Under the pieces are notes generated by a model, which was given only the letters and a program-made list of their open reading frames with translations, did not search any database and was not told the origin of the DNA. Positions 34,349 to 43,596 of a stretch of DNA of 64,000 nt are shown piece after piece; within the stretch, counting starts at the first letter, position 1, and the number at the start of each line of letters is the position of its first letter. This DNA is from Paenibacillus spiritus (lineage in GTDB: Bacteria > Bacillota > Bacilli > Paenibacillales > Paenibacillaceae), in assembly GCF_008710135.1 (NCBI RefSeq), contig NZ_VYKK01000030.1:1-64000 (forward strand), written 5' to 3'. The position numbers were made by a program, and so were the translations under genes.

Positions 34349-34668
34349 TTGCCTGCCCGTTCCCCGAAGAACATCTCGTAAGCGAGGGCGGTCTGCACCC
34401 GGGACTCTTCCTCATTCAGCTTCCGGACGAGCTCCATCTCGACCGCTGTAATTTCATGGCCCTGGAAGTTGATTTCGGCGATGGACGCCGAAATCTTCAC
34501 AATGGCGACAGCCGTGTTGTCCGGCGTGTAGGCGATGACCTTCTGGCCGGTCGGATAGACGCGGAAGCCCTGCTTGACCATCTTGGTGCGCCCGTATTCC
34601 AGCAGCTCGTACAGCTCCTGCTCATTCTTGAACTTGCATACCGAATTGAACTCCGTCTGAAATCCCAT
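34345..34668 (-). CDS. Small conserved-type protein coupled to uvsE
   Basis: 107 residues: soluble, no signal peptide. MGFQTEFNSVCKF start, a GFRVYPTGQKVIAYTP strand region, then a long C-terminal helix (ITAVEMELVRKLNEEESRVQTALAYEMFFGE). It has some resemblance to the small DUF2584 proteins of Bacillales (MGxxxEFN start and GFRVYP), but this is a guess. It overlaps uvsE by 4 nt, suggesting a link to DNA repair or simply shared expression. Confidence 0.65.
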   Translation of the reverse strand: MGFQTEFNSVCKFKNEQELYELLEYGRTKMVKQGFRVYPTGQKVIAYTPDNTAVAIVKISASIAEINFQGHEITAVEMELVRKLNEEESRVQTALAYEMFFGERAGK

Positions 34669-34857
34669 AGTCCCATCTCCCTCAAGGCCAGCGGCCTGAT
34701 TGTATCCCTCTTCCGCCGGCGGGGAGGCTTCCCCGCCCGGCCGGAACGCGGGCCCGTACGCCCAGTATAGGTTAACCGCCGCCGCGGCATACCCGCTGCC
34801 CGTTCCCGCGCTCCGCCTCCTTGGACGAAGCCTCCGGACAAGACGCGAATGCGCGCG

Positions 34858-35955
34858 CTAGACCGTGTCGTTGTCGTATTTGAGATTCTGCCGGTCCGAG
34901 AACCGCTCCAGCGCCAGCTCAATCATCCGGTCGAGCAGCGCCTGATACGATACGCCCGTCTCGCGCCACAGCAGCGGATACATGCTGAACGGCGTAAAGC
35001 CCGGCATCGTGTTGACTTCATTGATCAGAATCGCGCCGTCGCTTCGGCGGACGAAGAAGTCGGCCCGCGTAATGCCGCTTCCCTCAATCGCGCGGAAAGC
35101 CTTCACGGCCGCTTCGCGCAGCCGGTCCGCCGTCTCGGGATCGACGGGAGCCGGAATGAGCATCTGCGATTTGCCGTCGATGTATTTGGCCGCATAATCG
35201 TAGTAGTCGCCCGAAGAGACAATCTCGCCGGGAACGGACGCTTCCGGATCATCGTTGCCGAGCACACTGACTTCAAGCTCGCGGGCATCGACGAACTCCT
35301 CGATGATGACCTTGGTATCATAGCGCAGCGCCGTCTCCACCGCCTGAATCAGGCCTTCCTTGTCGGAAGCCTTGGAGATGCCGACGCTGGAGCCGAGGTT
35401 CGCCGGCTTGACGAACATCGGATAGCCGAGCCGGTCCTCCAGATCGAAGATGAGATCATGGCTCTTGCGCTTCCAGACGCCTGCGGTGAAGTAGCAGTAT
35501 TTGCACTGGTCCAGACCCGCTTCGTCGAACAGCTTCTTCATAACCACCTTATCCATGCCGGCAGCCGAAGCCAGCACGCCCGCACCCACGTAAGGGATAT
35601 TTGCCATTTCAAAAAGACCCTGTATCGTCCCGTCTTCGCCGAACGTTCCGTGAAGCATCGGGAACATCACGTCAATTTGCCGGTCTCCCGCGGCAAGCCC
35701 CGCGAATACGGCGTTGAGCGCCTTGCCCATATCCGGCTCCACGCTCTCCAGCTTCATCTGTTCGGGCGCACGAAGAGGGGAATCCAGACGCTCTCCCATC
35801 TTCCATACCCCCTGCTTGGAAATATAGAAGGGAATAATGGCATATTTCTCGTAGTCAAAGGCGTTCATTACGGCAAAAGCGGTCTGCAGCGAAACTTCAT
35901 GCTCGCCCGAGCGCCCCCCGTACACCAGACCGACGGTAATTTTGGCGTTGTTCAT
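34858..35955 (-). CDS. ddl: D-alanine--D-alanine ligase
   Basis: 365 residues, ATP-grasp. GGRSGEHEVSL start, HGTFGEDGTIQGLFEM, the FVKPANLGSSVGISKA ATP loop, EEFVDARELEVSVLGN, and INEVNTMPGFTPFSMYP with the metal-binding Glu/Asn. The omega-loop reads YYDYAAKY, with the Tyr characteristic of D-Ala-D-Ala (not D-lactate) ligases, so vancomycin susceptibility would be expected from this gene alone. It makes the peptidoglycan terminal dipeptide. It lies 15 nt after the amidase gene on the same strand. Confidence 0.97.
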   Translation of the reverse strand: MNNAKITVGLVYGGRSGEHEVSLQTAFAVMNAFDYEKYAIIPFYISKQGVWKMGERLDSPLRAPEQMKLESVEPDMGKALNAVFAGLAAGDRQIDVMFPMLHGTFGEDGTIQGLFEMANIPYVGAGVLASAAGMDKVVMKKLFDEAGLDQCKYCYFTAGVWKRKSHDLIFDLEDRLGYPMFVKPANLGSSVGISKASDKEGLIQAVETALRYDTKVIIEEFVDARELEVSVLGNDDPEASVPGEIVSSGDYYDYAAKYIDGKSQMLIPAPVDPETADRLREAAVKAFRAIEGSGITRADFFVRRSDGAILINEVNTMPGFTPFSMYPLLWRETGVSYQALLDRMIELALERFSDRQNLKYDNDTV

Positions 35956-35970
35956 TCCTGTACCTCTCTC

Positions 35971-37026
35971 TTATAAATAATCTGCAATATGAAAAAAACG
36001 GTACGTTGTTCGCTCGGTCCAGGCATACGAATCGCGATAGTCCCAGTAGCGGTGCCGGCTCGGCACCGTATGCGCGTTGACAAGCGGCATGCCGCCCGCG
36101 TCGAACGCGGCGACAACCGTGCTGTGCTGATAGCGTCCGTCTCCGTCCCAGTCGTACAGGATGCAGTCGCCGAGCTGCAGCTCTTCCGGCCGAGCCACCA
36201 ATTCAGCCCGGAGACCCTGGGTCCGCTCTCCTTCCAGATATTGGCGAAGGCTGTTGGACACCGCCCAGCTGTAGCTCCACCACTCCTGTCCGCCGATCCG
36301 TCCTTTATACCACCAGCCCGTTTCTCTTTTACCAGTATAGAGGAAAGGAGCACCCCCTGCAAAGAGGCACTGGGAGACGTAATTGGTGCAGTCTACCTCG
36401 AAAAATTCGTACTCCGGGTTGCCCCCGTTCCACCACCGGTCGGCATAGGCGGCCGCCTCCTCCCGCCGGTACCGGACCTCCCGCACGCAGTCCGGACCGG
36501 TTACCTGCCGGCCCAGCAGCGGCCTTGGGAGCCGGGGAGCCGCCGCGTCGTCCGCCGCAAGCCCCCCGCCCGCCAAGACCGGCTCGGGGAGGCGAAACGG
36601 AAGGTGCTCCGGCACCGGGCGCTTCACGGTGCGAAGACGCCAGCCGGCTCCGGCCGGCTCGAAGATCAGCGTTTCGCGCTCCAGCCGGTCCTCGCGGTGG
36701 GTCGCGCCTCCTTTTTCATAATAAAATGCGCTGTGCAGCTCCACCTCGGCCGTCACCGAACCTGCCGCTTCGGCAGCGTGCAGCACCTTGACTCCCGTCT
36801 CGCCGCGCCGGGGCGTGATTCCCCGCTCCCGGTACCATTCCGCCAGCGCTGCCGCCCGCTCCGCTTCCAGCGCCGAGAGCTGCGGAGACAGAAGACCGGC
36901 GTCCGGACCGCGGCCTCCGCTCTCCCCGGACGGATAACCGCCGCCGTGGACGAGCGGCTCCACCCTTCTCCGGTTGCATCCGTCTACATATAAATAGAGC
37001 GCCTGTTTCCACTGGTTCTGTTCCAT
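35971..37026 (-). CDS. Putative amidase-domain (Amidase_6) protein
   Basis: 351 residues from the ATG at 37026 (AGGAACG upstream), not the earlier in-frame start. The C-terminal half carries the Amidase_6 (CHAP/NlpC-like) fold with nucleophile Cys213 in VDCTNYVSQCLFAGG, His301 in QHSTVV and VNAHT, plus the tryptophan-rich TGWWYKG...EWWSYSWA region. The N-terminal 180 residues contain a beta-rich segment (VTAEVELHSAFYY). No signal peptide is evident. Such proteins are predicted cell-wall amidases. It sits directly upstream of ddl. Confidence 0.8.
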   Translation of the reverse strand: MEQNQWKQALYLYVDGCNRRRVEPLVHGGGYPSGESGGRGPDAGLLSPQLSALEAERAAALAEWYRERGITPRRGETGVKVLHAAEAAGSVTAEVELHSAFYYEKGGATHREDRLERETLIFEPAGAGWRLRTVKRPVPEHLPFRLPEPVLAGGGLAADDAAAPRLPRPLLGRQVTGPDCVREVRYRREEAAAYADRWWNGGNPEYEFFEVDCTNYVSQCLFAGGAPFLYTGKRETGWWYKGRIGGQEWWSYSWAVSNSLRQYLEGERTQGLRAELVARPEELQLGDCILYDWDGDGRYQHSTVVAAFDAGGMPLVNAHTVPSRHRYWDYRDSYAWTERTTYRFFHIADYL

Positions 37027-37164
37027 CGTTCCTGCACCCCTCCCAAGTCGCCGCATCCGGCGCATAAGCTTCCGCTTCTCATTTATATGAAGGGAAGATG
37101 CCGGCTATACGCTGGAAGCCATCCGGTTGAACGGACAATTCGGCTGAAATGGACGGAAAAAGCC

Positions 37165-37193
37165 TTTACTCCCCCTGATGTAACCGTTATACT
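37165..37193 (+). promoter_or_regulatory. Probable sigma-A promoter of acnA
   Basis: -35 TTTACT (37165-37170), 17-bp spacer, -10 TATACT (37188-37193); transcription would start near 37200, about 20 nt before the palindrome at 37218-37238. Confidence 0.6.
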
Positions 37194-37217
37194 AAAAGTA
37201 TAGAAATTTATGAAATG

Positions 37218-37238
37218 TTGTTTCACCAGATGAAACAA
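37218..37238. promoter_or_regulatory. Palindromic operator in the acnA 5' region
   Basis: TTGTTTCA-CCAGA-TGAAACAA: perfect 8-bp arms, 5-bp centre. It ends against the ribosome site AAGGAGG (37237-37243). GTTTCACNNGATGAAACA recurs at 40863-40880 before the IclR-type gene. A second overlapping arrangement TGAAA-N5-TTTCA covers 37211-37225. It could act as DNA operator or as an mRNA hairpin next to the ribosome site. Confidence 0.65.
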
Positions 37239-37250
37239 GGAGGCGCATTC

Positions 37251-39989
37251 ATGCCAAGCAAGGATCAGTTTCAAATTGCCCGTTCGCTCGAAGCGGGCGG
37301 CAAGACGTATCGCTACTTCGACCTGAACGCTCTGGAAGAGCAGAACCCCGGCCGCATTTCCTCCCTCCCTTTCTCGATTAAAGTGCTGCTTGAAGCCGCC
37401 GTCCGTCAATTCGACGGCCATGCCATTACGGAAGAGCATGTGAAGCAGCTCGTCGGCTGGAGCGGAGATATCGACCGCAACAAGGAAATTCCGTTCATTC
37501 CCGCACGTATCGTGCTTCAGGACTTCACCGGCGTACCAGTCGTGGTCGATCTCGCAGCCATGCGGGATACCGTCAAGAAAGCCGGCGGCGATCCCAAGCA
37601 GATCAATCCGCTGGTGCCGGTTGACCTTGTTATCGACCATTCGGTTATGGTCGATGCTTTTGGCACGCCTGAAGCGCTGGAATATAACATGAACGTCGAG
37701 TTCGAACGCAACGAGGAGCGCTACCGCTTCCTGCGCTGGGCGCAGACGGCCTTCAACAACTTCCGGGCCGTTCCGCCCGCAACCGGGATTGTCCATCAGG
37801 TCAATCTGGAATACCTGGCCTCCGTCGCCGCAACCAAGACCGCAGACGGCGAGACGCTCGTCTTCCCCGACTCGCTCGTGGGTACGGACTCGCACACGAC
37901 CATGATCAACGGTCTCGGCGTTGTCGGCTGGGGCGTCGGCGGCATCGAGGCGGAAGCCGGCATGCTGGGACAGCCGCTGTACTTCGTTACGCCGGACGTC
38001 GTCGGCTTCAAGCTGACCGGAAGTCTGGTGGAAGGCGCTACGGCGACCGACCTCGCGCTGACCGTTACCCAAATGCTGCGCAAGAAGGGCGTTGTCGGCA
38101 AATTCGTCGAATTCTTCGGCCCCGGACTCGCGAACATCAGCCTGGCCGACCGGGCGACGGTTGCCAACATGGCGCCGGAGTACGGCGCGACCATCGGCTT
38201 CTTCCCCGTCGACGACGAGACGCTGTTCTACCTGCGCAGCACCGGCCGTCCGGAAGAGCTGGTTCAGCTGGTGGAAGCTTACTACAAAGCCCAGGGCATG
38301 TTCCGCACCGCAGACACGCCGGACCCGGTATTCAGCGACATCATTGAGCTTGACCTTGCTTCCGTCGTACCGAGCCTTGCGGGACCGAAGCGTCCGCAGG
38401 ACCGGATCGAGCTGACGCATATGAAGGAGAACTGGGAAGGCATCATCCGCACACCGGTGGACAAGGGCGGATACGGTCTCAGTGACGAGAAGATTGCCCA
38501 GGGCGTTGAACTGTCCCACCCGGACGGCAGCAAGAGCGTGCTGAAGACCGGCTCGGTCGTCATTGCGGCGATCACGAGCTGTACGAACACTTCCAACCCG
38601 AGCGTGATGCTCGGAGCCGGCCTGCTCGCGAAGAAGGCCGTGGAGCGCGGCCTGACAAAGCCGGGCTACGTCAAGAGCAGTCTGACGCCGGGCTCGCTGG
38701 TCGTCACCGAGTACCTGGAGAAGGCCGGCCTGCTCGATTCGCTGGAGAAGCTCGGCTTCCACGTTGCCGGCTACGGCTGCGCCACCTGCATCGGCAACTC
38801 CGGCCCGCTGCCGGACGAGGTCGCCCAGGCCATTGCCGACAACGATATGACAGTGGCCGCCGTCATCTCCGGCAACCGGAACTTTGAAGGCCGCGTGCAC
38901 GCCCAGGTCAAGGCCAACTACCTCGGCTCTCCGCCGCTCGTCGTCGCCTATGCCCTGGCAGGAACGGTCGATATCGACCTGGAGACCGAACCGCTTGGCG
39001 TAGATCCGCAGGGCGAACCGGTATATCTGCGGGATATCTGGCCGACCTCGGCCGAGATCCGCGAAGCGATCTCCCTCTCGGTCAGCCCCGAGATGTTCCG
39101 CCGCAAGTACGAGAATGTCTTCACCGCCAACAAGCGCTGGAATTCCATTCCCGTTCCCGAAGGCGAGCTGTACGAGTGGGATGAGAACTCGACCTATATC
39201 CAGAACCCGCCGTTCTTCGAGAATCTGGCGGACGGCCTGAACGACATCGCCGATATTTCCGGCTCCCGGGCTCTGGCCATGCTCGGCGACTCCGTAACGA
39301 CCGACCATATCTCGCCTGCGGGCAATATTTCGCTGTCGAGTCCGGCCGGACTGTACCTTCAGGAGCACGGCGTTGAACGCAAGGACTTCAACTCCTACGG
39401 CTCCCGCCGCGGCAACCATGAAGTGATGATGCGCGGCACCTTCGCCAATATCCGAATCCGCAACGCGGTGGCTCCGGGAACGGAAGGCGGCGTTACCACC
39501 TTCCTGCCGACGGATGAAGTGATGTCCATCTATGACGCCTCGATGCGCTACCAGGCTGCCGGCCAGAATCTGGTCGTCATTGCCGGCAAGGAATACGGCA
39601 CCGGCAGCTCCCGCGACTGGGCGGCCAAGGGCACGCTGCTGCTCGGCGTGAAGGCCGTCATCGCCGAGAGCTTCGAGCGGATTCACCGCAGCAACCTGGT
39701 CGGCATGGGCGTCCTGCCGCTGCAATTCCAGGAAGGACACGGCTGGGGCAGCCTCGGTCTGACCGGCCGCGAGACGTTCGACATCAGCGGTCTGAGCAAC
39801 GAAGTGCAGCCGGGCCAGGAGCTGACGGTGACCGTAACCCGCGAAGACGGCACACAGTTCGACTTCCCGGTCATTGCGCGGCTCGACAGCATGGTGGACA
39901 TTGACTACTATCACAACGGCGGCATTCTCCAGACGGTGCTGCGCCAAATGCTGAGCGATGCTTCGCCTGCGGCTGCGGCGGCGGAGTAA
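37251..39989 (+). CDS. acnA: Aconitate hydratase
   Basis: 912 residues from the ATG at 37251 (AAGGAGG 7 nt upstream; an earlier in-frame ATG at 37215 lies within the operator region and has no site). Iron-sulfur ligands Cys444 ([10 protein letters not shown]), Cys510 and Cys513 (CATCIGNSG). [19 protein letters not shown] and the C-terminal swivel motif [12 protein letters not shown] are intact. It interconverts citrate and isocitrate in the TCA cycle and, like Bacillus CitB, could moonlight as an RNA-binding protein when iron is low. Single gene with a terminator shared with the convergent iclR-type gene. Confidence 0.97.
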   Translation: MPSKDQFQIARSLEAGGKTYRYFDLNALEEQNPGRISSLPFSIKVLLEAAVRQFDGHAITEEHVKQLVGWSGDIDRNKEIPFIPARIVLQDFTGVPVVVDLAAMRDTVKKAGGDPKQINPLVPVDLVIDHSVMVDAFGTPEALEYNMNVEFERNEERYRFLRWAQTAFNNFRAVPPATGIVHQVNLEYLASVAATKTADGETLVFPDSLVGTDSHTTMINGLGVVGWGVGGIEAEAGMLGQPLYFVTPDVVGFKLTGSLVEGATATDLALTVTQMLRKKGVVGKFVEFFGPGLANISLADRATVANMAPEYGATIGFFPVDDETLFYLRSTGRPEELVQLVEAYYKAQGMFRTADTPDPVFSDIIELDLASVVPSLAGPKRPQDRIELTHMKENWEGIIRTPVDKGGYGLSDEKIAQGVELSHPDGSKSVLKTGSVVIAAITSCTNTSNPSVMLGAGLLAKKAVERGLTKPGYVKSSLTPGSLVVTEYLEKAGLLDSLEKLGFHVAGYGCATCIGNSGPLPDEVAQAIADNDMTVAAVISGNRNFEGRVHAQVKANYLGSPPLVVAYALAGTVDIDLETEPLGVDPQGEPVYLRDIWPTSAEIREAISLSVSPEMFRRKYENVFTANKRWNSIPVPEGELYEWDENSTYIQNPPFFENLADGLNDIADISGSRALAMLGDSVTTDHISPAGNISLSSPAGLYLQEHGVERKDFNSYGSRRGNHEVMMRGTFANIRIRNAVAPGTEGGVTTFLPTDEVMSIYDASMRYQAAGQNLVVIAGKEYGTGSSRDWAAKGTLLLGVKAVIAESFERIHRSNLVGMGVLPLQFQEGHGWGSLGLTGRETFDISGLSNEVQPGQELTVTVTREDGTQFDFPVIARLDSMVDIDYYHNGGILQTVLRQMLSDASPAAAAAE

Positions 39990-40037
39990 TCCCCGATCTC
40001 CCTTTTATTTTGAAATCCATACCTTCTTAATAAATAA

Positions 40038-40083
40038 AAGCAGCGCCGGAAGCTCGCTAGATGCGATCCTTCCGGCGCTGCTT
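40038..40083. terminator. Bidirectional terminator between acnA and the iclR-type gene
   Basis: 15-bp stem AAGCAGCGCCGGAAG / CTTCCGGCGCTGCTT. Minus-strand side continues TTTTATTT, plus-strand side CTTCTTT. Confidence 0.88.
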
Positions 40084-40096
40084 CTTTGCATGCCGC

Positions 40097-40843
40097 TCAC
40101 GGCACCATCAGACCCATCTCGTCCGCCGCATCCTTCAGCACCGCCGCGTAGTTCGCCAGCGTCTCCCGCGACAGACGGCTGACGGGGCCCGACAGCGACA
40201 GAGCCGCCGCGACCGCGCCCGAGCGGCCGACGATCGGCACTGCTACCGCTGCCGCCCCCGGTTCCCGCTCCTCGAAGCTAACGGCGAAGCCGAGCCGCCG
40301 GACCTCCTCTAGCTGGCGGATATAGCCGGCCTTGTCGATGAAGGCCGGCCAGTCGGCAGCATCCAGTAGCTGCTGCTGCACCTCCGGCGGCGCATAGGCA
40401 GCCAGGACTTTGCTCGAAGCGCCGACCGACAGCGGCAGCCGGGCCCCGATCTGCGCGACCCGGCGGATTGCCTGGTGGCTCTGAACGGCCTGGATGCGCA
40501 CCCGCTCCAGACCGTCTCGCAGGTACAGGCTGACCGTCTCGCCGAGCCGGTCGCGCAGGCTCTCCATCTGCGGCAGCAGCAGGGCCGCCGGCTCGCCGGT
40601 GACCGGCAGCCGGGTCGACAGCTCCCAGATGCGGATGCCGAGCCGGTATTTGTCCGTGGCCGCATCGCGGGTCAGGAAGCCCTTCTCCTCCAGCGTCGCC
40701 AGCAGGCGGTGCACGGTGCTCTTGTGCAGGCTGATGGCGGCCGCAATTTCGGTCAGGCTCAGCTCCGTGCTTCGCGTGAAGCAGAGCAGAATATCAAGAG
40801 CGCGCTCCACGGCGCGCACGGTTGATTTGCGTTCATCATCCAT
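40097..40843 (-). CDS. IclR-family transcriptional regulator
   Basis: 248 residues from the ATG at 40843 (GGGGAG 7 nt upstream; the ATGs at 40873/40870 lie inside the palindrome). N-terminal winged helix (about 5-68) with LSLTEIAAAISLHKSTVHRLLATLEEKGFL, then the IclR effector domain with SLYLRDGLERVRIQAVQS, RLPLSVGASSKVLAAYAP and GFAVSFEEREPGAAAVAVPI. IclR proteins bind small acids or sugars. It converges on acnA and shares with it the operator GTTTCACNNGATGAAACA, so autoregulation and acnA control are likely. Confidence 0.92.
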   Translation of the reverse strand: MDDERKSTVRAVERALDILLCFTRSTELSLTEIAAAISLHKSTVHRLLATLEEKGFLTRDAATDKYRLGIRIWELSTRLPVTGEPAALLLPQMESLRDRLGETVSLYLRDGLERVRIQAVQSHQAIRRVAQIGARLPLSVGASSKVLAAYAPPEVQQQLLDAADWPAFIDKAGYIRQLEEVRRLGFAVSFEEREPGAAAVAVPIVGRSGAVAAALSLSGPVSRLSRETLANYAAVLKDAADEMGLMVP

Positions 40844-40862
40844 TGTATAGCTCCCCTTCGAG

Positions 40863-40880
40863 TGTTTCATCATGTGAAAC
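40863..40880. promoter_or_regulatory. Palindromic operator upstream of the iclR-type gene
   Basis: On the gene strand GTTTCA-CATGA-TGAAACA, matching the acnA element at 16 of 18 positions. It lies 21 bp before the start codon, in the expected start-site region; a tentative promoter TTGTTA-16-TAGATA lies just upstream. Confidence 0.65.
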
Positions 40881-40968
40881 CCGGTTACATATCTATGTAC
40901 TCCCCTTATCTTAACAAAAGACCGCCAAAAGTCCAGTTTACAGTTCCATTACAAAAGCATCGGATTCA

Positions 40969-40997
40969 TTGACTTATCGCCGCCGGCACTCTACGAT
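40969..40997 (+). promoter_or_regulatory. Sigma-A promoter of the alpha/beta hydrolase gene
   Basis: -35 TTGACT (40969-40974), 17-bp spacer, -10 TACGAT (40992-40997). Confidence 0.65.
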
Positions 40998-41074
40998 TAA
41001 TTTACAAAGTTAAATATTTAATCCATAAGTCATACAGAGCCTTAACCGTATTCCATTCCAGGAGGGGACCCCAT

Positions 41075-42136
41075 ATGGATCTAGTCACTCGTCAGCCCGG
41101 TACGCCGGTCTCCCCCCGATCCAAGCGCACACCGTCCGAGACGCAGCCCAAGCTGTCGCTGCGGATGATCCGGTTCCGCCATATCGTCTGGGCGCTGCTG
41201 CTCTCGATCTTCTTCTTCTTCGCCTTCTGTTTTATCTCGCTGCACGGCTACATCGCCTGGGTGCTGTCCAACCCGACCGTCGCGCCGCTGTTCTCCAATC
41301 CGATGTTGGCCAAGGGCCTGGAATACGAGGACGTCACGTTCCCGGCAATGGACGGCAGCCGCAATGTGCAGGGCTGGTATATTCCGGCTGAAGGATCGAC
41401 CAAGACCATCGTGTTCAGCCACGGCTACGGGGCGAACCGCGAGGAATCTTGGGTGCCGATGTATGATCTGGCCCACTATGCGCACAAGCTGAATTTCAAT
41501 GTCGTCATGTTCGATTACGGCTTTGCTTCCCAGACCAACAAGGACATCGCCACCGGTGGCAAGAAAGAATCGCAGCAGCTTCTGGGCGCCGTCCAGCTGG
41601 CCAAACAGCGCGGTGCGCAGGAGATCGTCGTCTGGGGCTTCTCGATGGGAGCGGGCACGGCGCTGCAGGCCGGACTGCGCACCGGCGATATCGATGCCAT
41701 GATTCTCGACAGCACGTTCCTGCTGGAGCCGGACACCCTCTACCACAATATTAAGCAAAATATCGATCTCCCCCGGCATCCGTCCCTGGAGATAATGGAA
41801 ATGCTCTTCCCCGTTCTTAACGGAACCGGGCTGGACCAGATTCCTTACCGGAAGGTGAAGTCGGAGGACTACCCTTTCCCGATTCTCTTCCTGCACGGAA
41901 CCAGTGACGTCAAGGCTCCCTACGCCATCGCCGAGGAGCTGGCCGCTGGCCAGACCAACCCGTACTCCGGCTCCTGGATCGTCAAAGGCAGCCATCATGA
42001 GCTGCTGTTCCGCGAGCATCCGCGCGAATATTTGCGCCGGGTCTCGGCCTTCCTGGGCAATGTTCCGCTGGCGAAGGAATATGCGGCTGCCCAGTCCAAG
42101 GCGGAGGCTGCCGCGGACGACTCTGCCGGCCGATAA
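41075..42136 (+). CDS. Membrane-anchored alpha/beta hydrolase (YqkD-like)
   Basis: 353 residues. Cytoplasmic basic N-terminus, one membrane helix (about 36-60), extracytoplasmic serine hydrolase domain with oxyanion HGYGANRE, nucleophile Ser190 in WGFSMGAG, Asp in HGTSDVKAP and His in KGSHHELLF. This matches the S9/BAAT-like hydrolases such as Bacillus YqkD; substrate unknown. AGGAGG lies 9 nt before the ATG. Single gene between its promoter and terminator. Confidence 0.85.
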   Translation: MDLVTRQPGTPVSPRSKRTPSETQPKLSLRMIRFRHIVWALLLSIFFFFAFCFISLHGYIAWVLSNPTVAPLFSNPMLAKGLEYEDVTFPAMDGSRNVQGWYIPAEGSTKTIVFSHGYGANREESWVPMYDLAHYAHKLNFNVVMFDYGFASQTNKDIATGGKKESQQLLGAVQLAKQRGAQEIVVWGFSMGAGTALQAGLRTGDIDAMILDSTFLLEPDTLYHNIKQNIDLPRHPSLEIMEMLFPVLNGTGLDQIPYRKVKSEDYPFPILFLHGTSDVKAPYAIAEELAAGQTNPYSGSWIVKGSHHELLFREHPREYLRRVSAFLGNVPLAKEYAAAQSKAEAAADDSAGR

Positions 42137-42208
42137 AGCGGAGGCAGCCCGCCCGGCATCATCGTTCAATTCCGGTCGCCGCGGCGGACTTTTCTTCTAT
42201 TAAACGAC

Positions 42209-42246
42209 AAAACGCCAGTCCCAGGATTAGCCTGGGGCTGGCGTTT
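42209..42246 (+). terminator. Terminator of the alpha/beta hydrolase gene
   Basis: Long stem AAAACGCCAGTCCCAGG / CCTGGGGCTGGCGTTTT with one small bulge, ending in TTTT. Confidence 0.85.
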
Positions 42247-42377
42247 TGCGGTTAAGGCCCGCCGCATCTTTCTTCGGAGAGCGGGCGAGCGGGACTCCGG
42301 TGCACAATCAAGCAGGTATGACTCCCCGATGCGACTCATAGGCTGTAGGAGAGATCAATGACGGGAGGTCGGACGGA

Positions 42378-43439
42378 ATGCTGTATGTGTACGGATCTGT
42401 ACCGCCAATGCGCACACTGGAGGAAATCATATTCTGGAAGAGACGGGAGAAGGAGCACGCAGAGCTCCTTATACGCCATATCCCGGCGCTCGAGCCCCCT
42501 TATGTCAATCTGTTGGGCGAATGGGCCCGCGTCTTCGAGGCGACCGAAGGAGCGGCCCGCAGCCTGCTGGAAGAAGTGTCGGCTTCGGACCGCTCCGCCC
42601 GCGACGGAGCAGACCGGACGGGGACGCTGCTCTCGGCAGCCCGGGCGCAGTCGCAGGCGTTCATCCGCCAGCTCGGAGCGCTGGCCGAACAGAGCGCGGC
42701 GGTCCAAGCGCTCCCGGCCGGCCAGGATCTGCTCCGGCAGCCGATCCGCGAGTCGGAGAATTATCCCGCCGCCCTTCCCCAGGACGAACCGGTTCGCGAG
42801 AAGACGGAGAAGTCTGTACCGATCGGAGGCCACACGCTCCCTCCGCTGCCTTATGCCTACAATGCGCTGGAGCCTCATATCGACGAGAAAACGATGCGGA
42901 TTCACCATGACATCCACCACCAATCGTATGTCGACGGTCTGAACAAGGCCGAGAAGAAGCTCGCCAACGCGCGCCGGAGCGGCGATTTCGAGCTGGTGAA
43001 GCACTGGGAGCGGGAGCTTGCGTTCAACGGAGCCGGTCATTATCTGCATACGATCTTCTGGGATGAAATGTCGCCGAAGGGCGGCGGGCAGCCGACCGGA
43101 CCGCTTCTGCAGGCGATCGAGCGCGACTTCGGAAGCTACGACGCCTTCAAGAAGCAGTTCAGCCAGGCGGCCGAGAAAGTTGAAGGGAGCGGCTGGGCGA
43201 TTCTCGTCTGGAGCCCGCGCAGCCGGCGGCTGGAGATCCTGACCGCAGAGAAGCACCAGAACCTCTCACAGTGGGATGCAGTGCCGCTGCTGGCGCTGGA
43301 TGTCTGGGAGCATGCCTATTATCTCAAGCACCAGAACAAACGCGCCGATTACATCAAGGACTGGTGGAATGTGGTGAACTGGCCGTATGTATCGGAGCGG
43401 TTCGAGGCTGCCAGCCGGTTGAAATGGCAGCCGTTCTAG
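42378..43439 (+). CDS. Fe/Mn superoxide dismutase fused to an N-terminal helical domain (SodF-like)
   Basis: 353 residues, about 150 longer than a normal SOD. Residues 10-125 form a helical, His/Glu-containing domain (EEIIFWKRREKEHAELLIRH) resembling half of the DUF2935 fold; a linker follows; the SOD domain runs 150-350. Metal ligands His176, His224, Asp308 and His312 are all present, so the dismutase is probably active. GGGAGG lies 9 nt before the ATG. It is distinct from the standard sodA at 49606. Bacillus species carry comparable extended SODs; the N-terminal domain may be a protein- or metal-binding module. Confidence 0.88.
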   Translation: MLYVYGSVPPMRTLEEIIFWKRREKEHAELLIRHIPALEPPYVNLLGEWARVFEATEGAARSLLEEVSASDRSARDGADRTGTLLSAARAQSQAFIRQLGALAEQSAAVQALPAGQDLLRQPIRESENYPAALPQDEPVREKTEKSVPIGGHTLPPLPYAYNALEPHIDEKTMRIHHDIHHQSYVDGLNKAEKKLANARRSGDFELVKHWERELAFNGAGHYLHTIFWDEMSPKGGGQPTGPLLQAIERDFGSYDAFKKQFSQAAEKVEGSGWAILVWSPRSRRLEILTAEKHQNLSQWDAVPLLALDVWEHAYYLKHQNKRADYIKDWWNVVNWPYVSERFEAASRLKWQPF

Positions 43440-43596
43440 CCGTTCTGGCCCAGAAGAGTCTCACAGCCCGCTTCCGGCTAGGGAGCGGGCTGTAAGACCG
43501 GGCAAAGGGCCTGTAAGCTCCCCGCCCCGCCCGGATAGAGAGTAATGACTACCGGGTCATTTTAAAGCCGCCAGAAGGTTCGGCCGAATGATCCGG

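Noticed and set aside
37083..39947. 954-codon open frame on the minus strand opposite acnA
   Set aside because: It is an antisense shadow of a fully conserved aconitase gene; composition is typical of frame-shifted GC-rich DNA and it has no family features or ribosome site.
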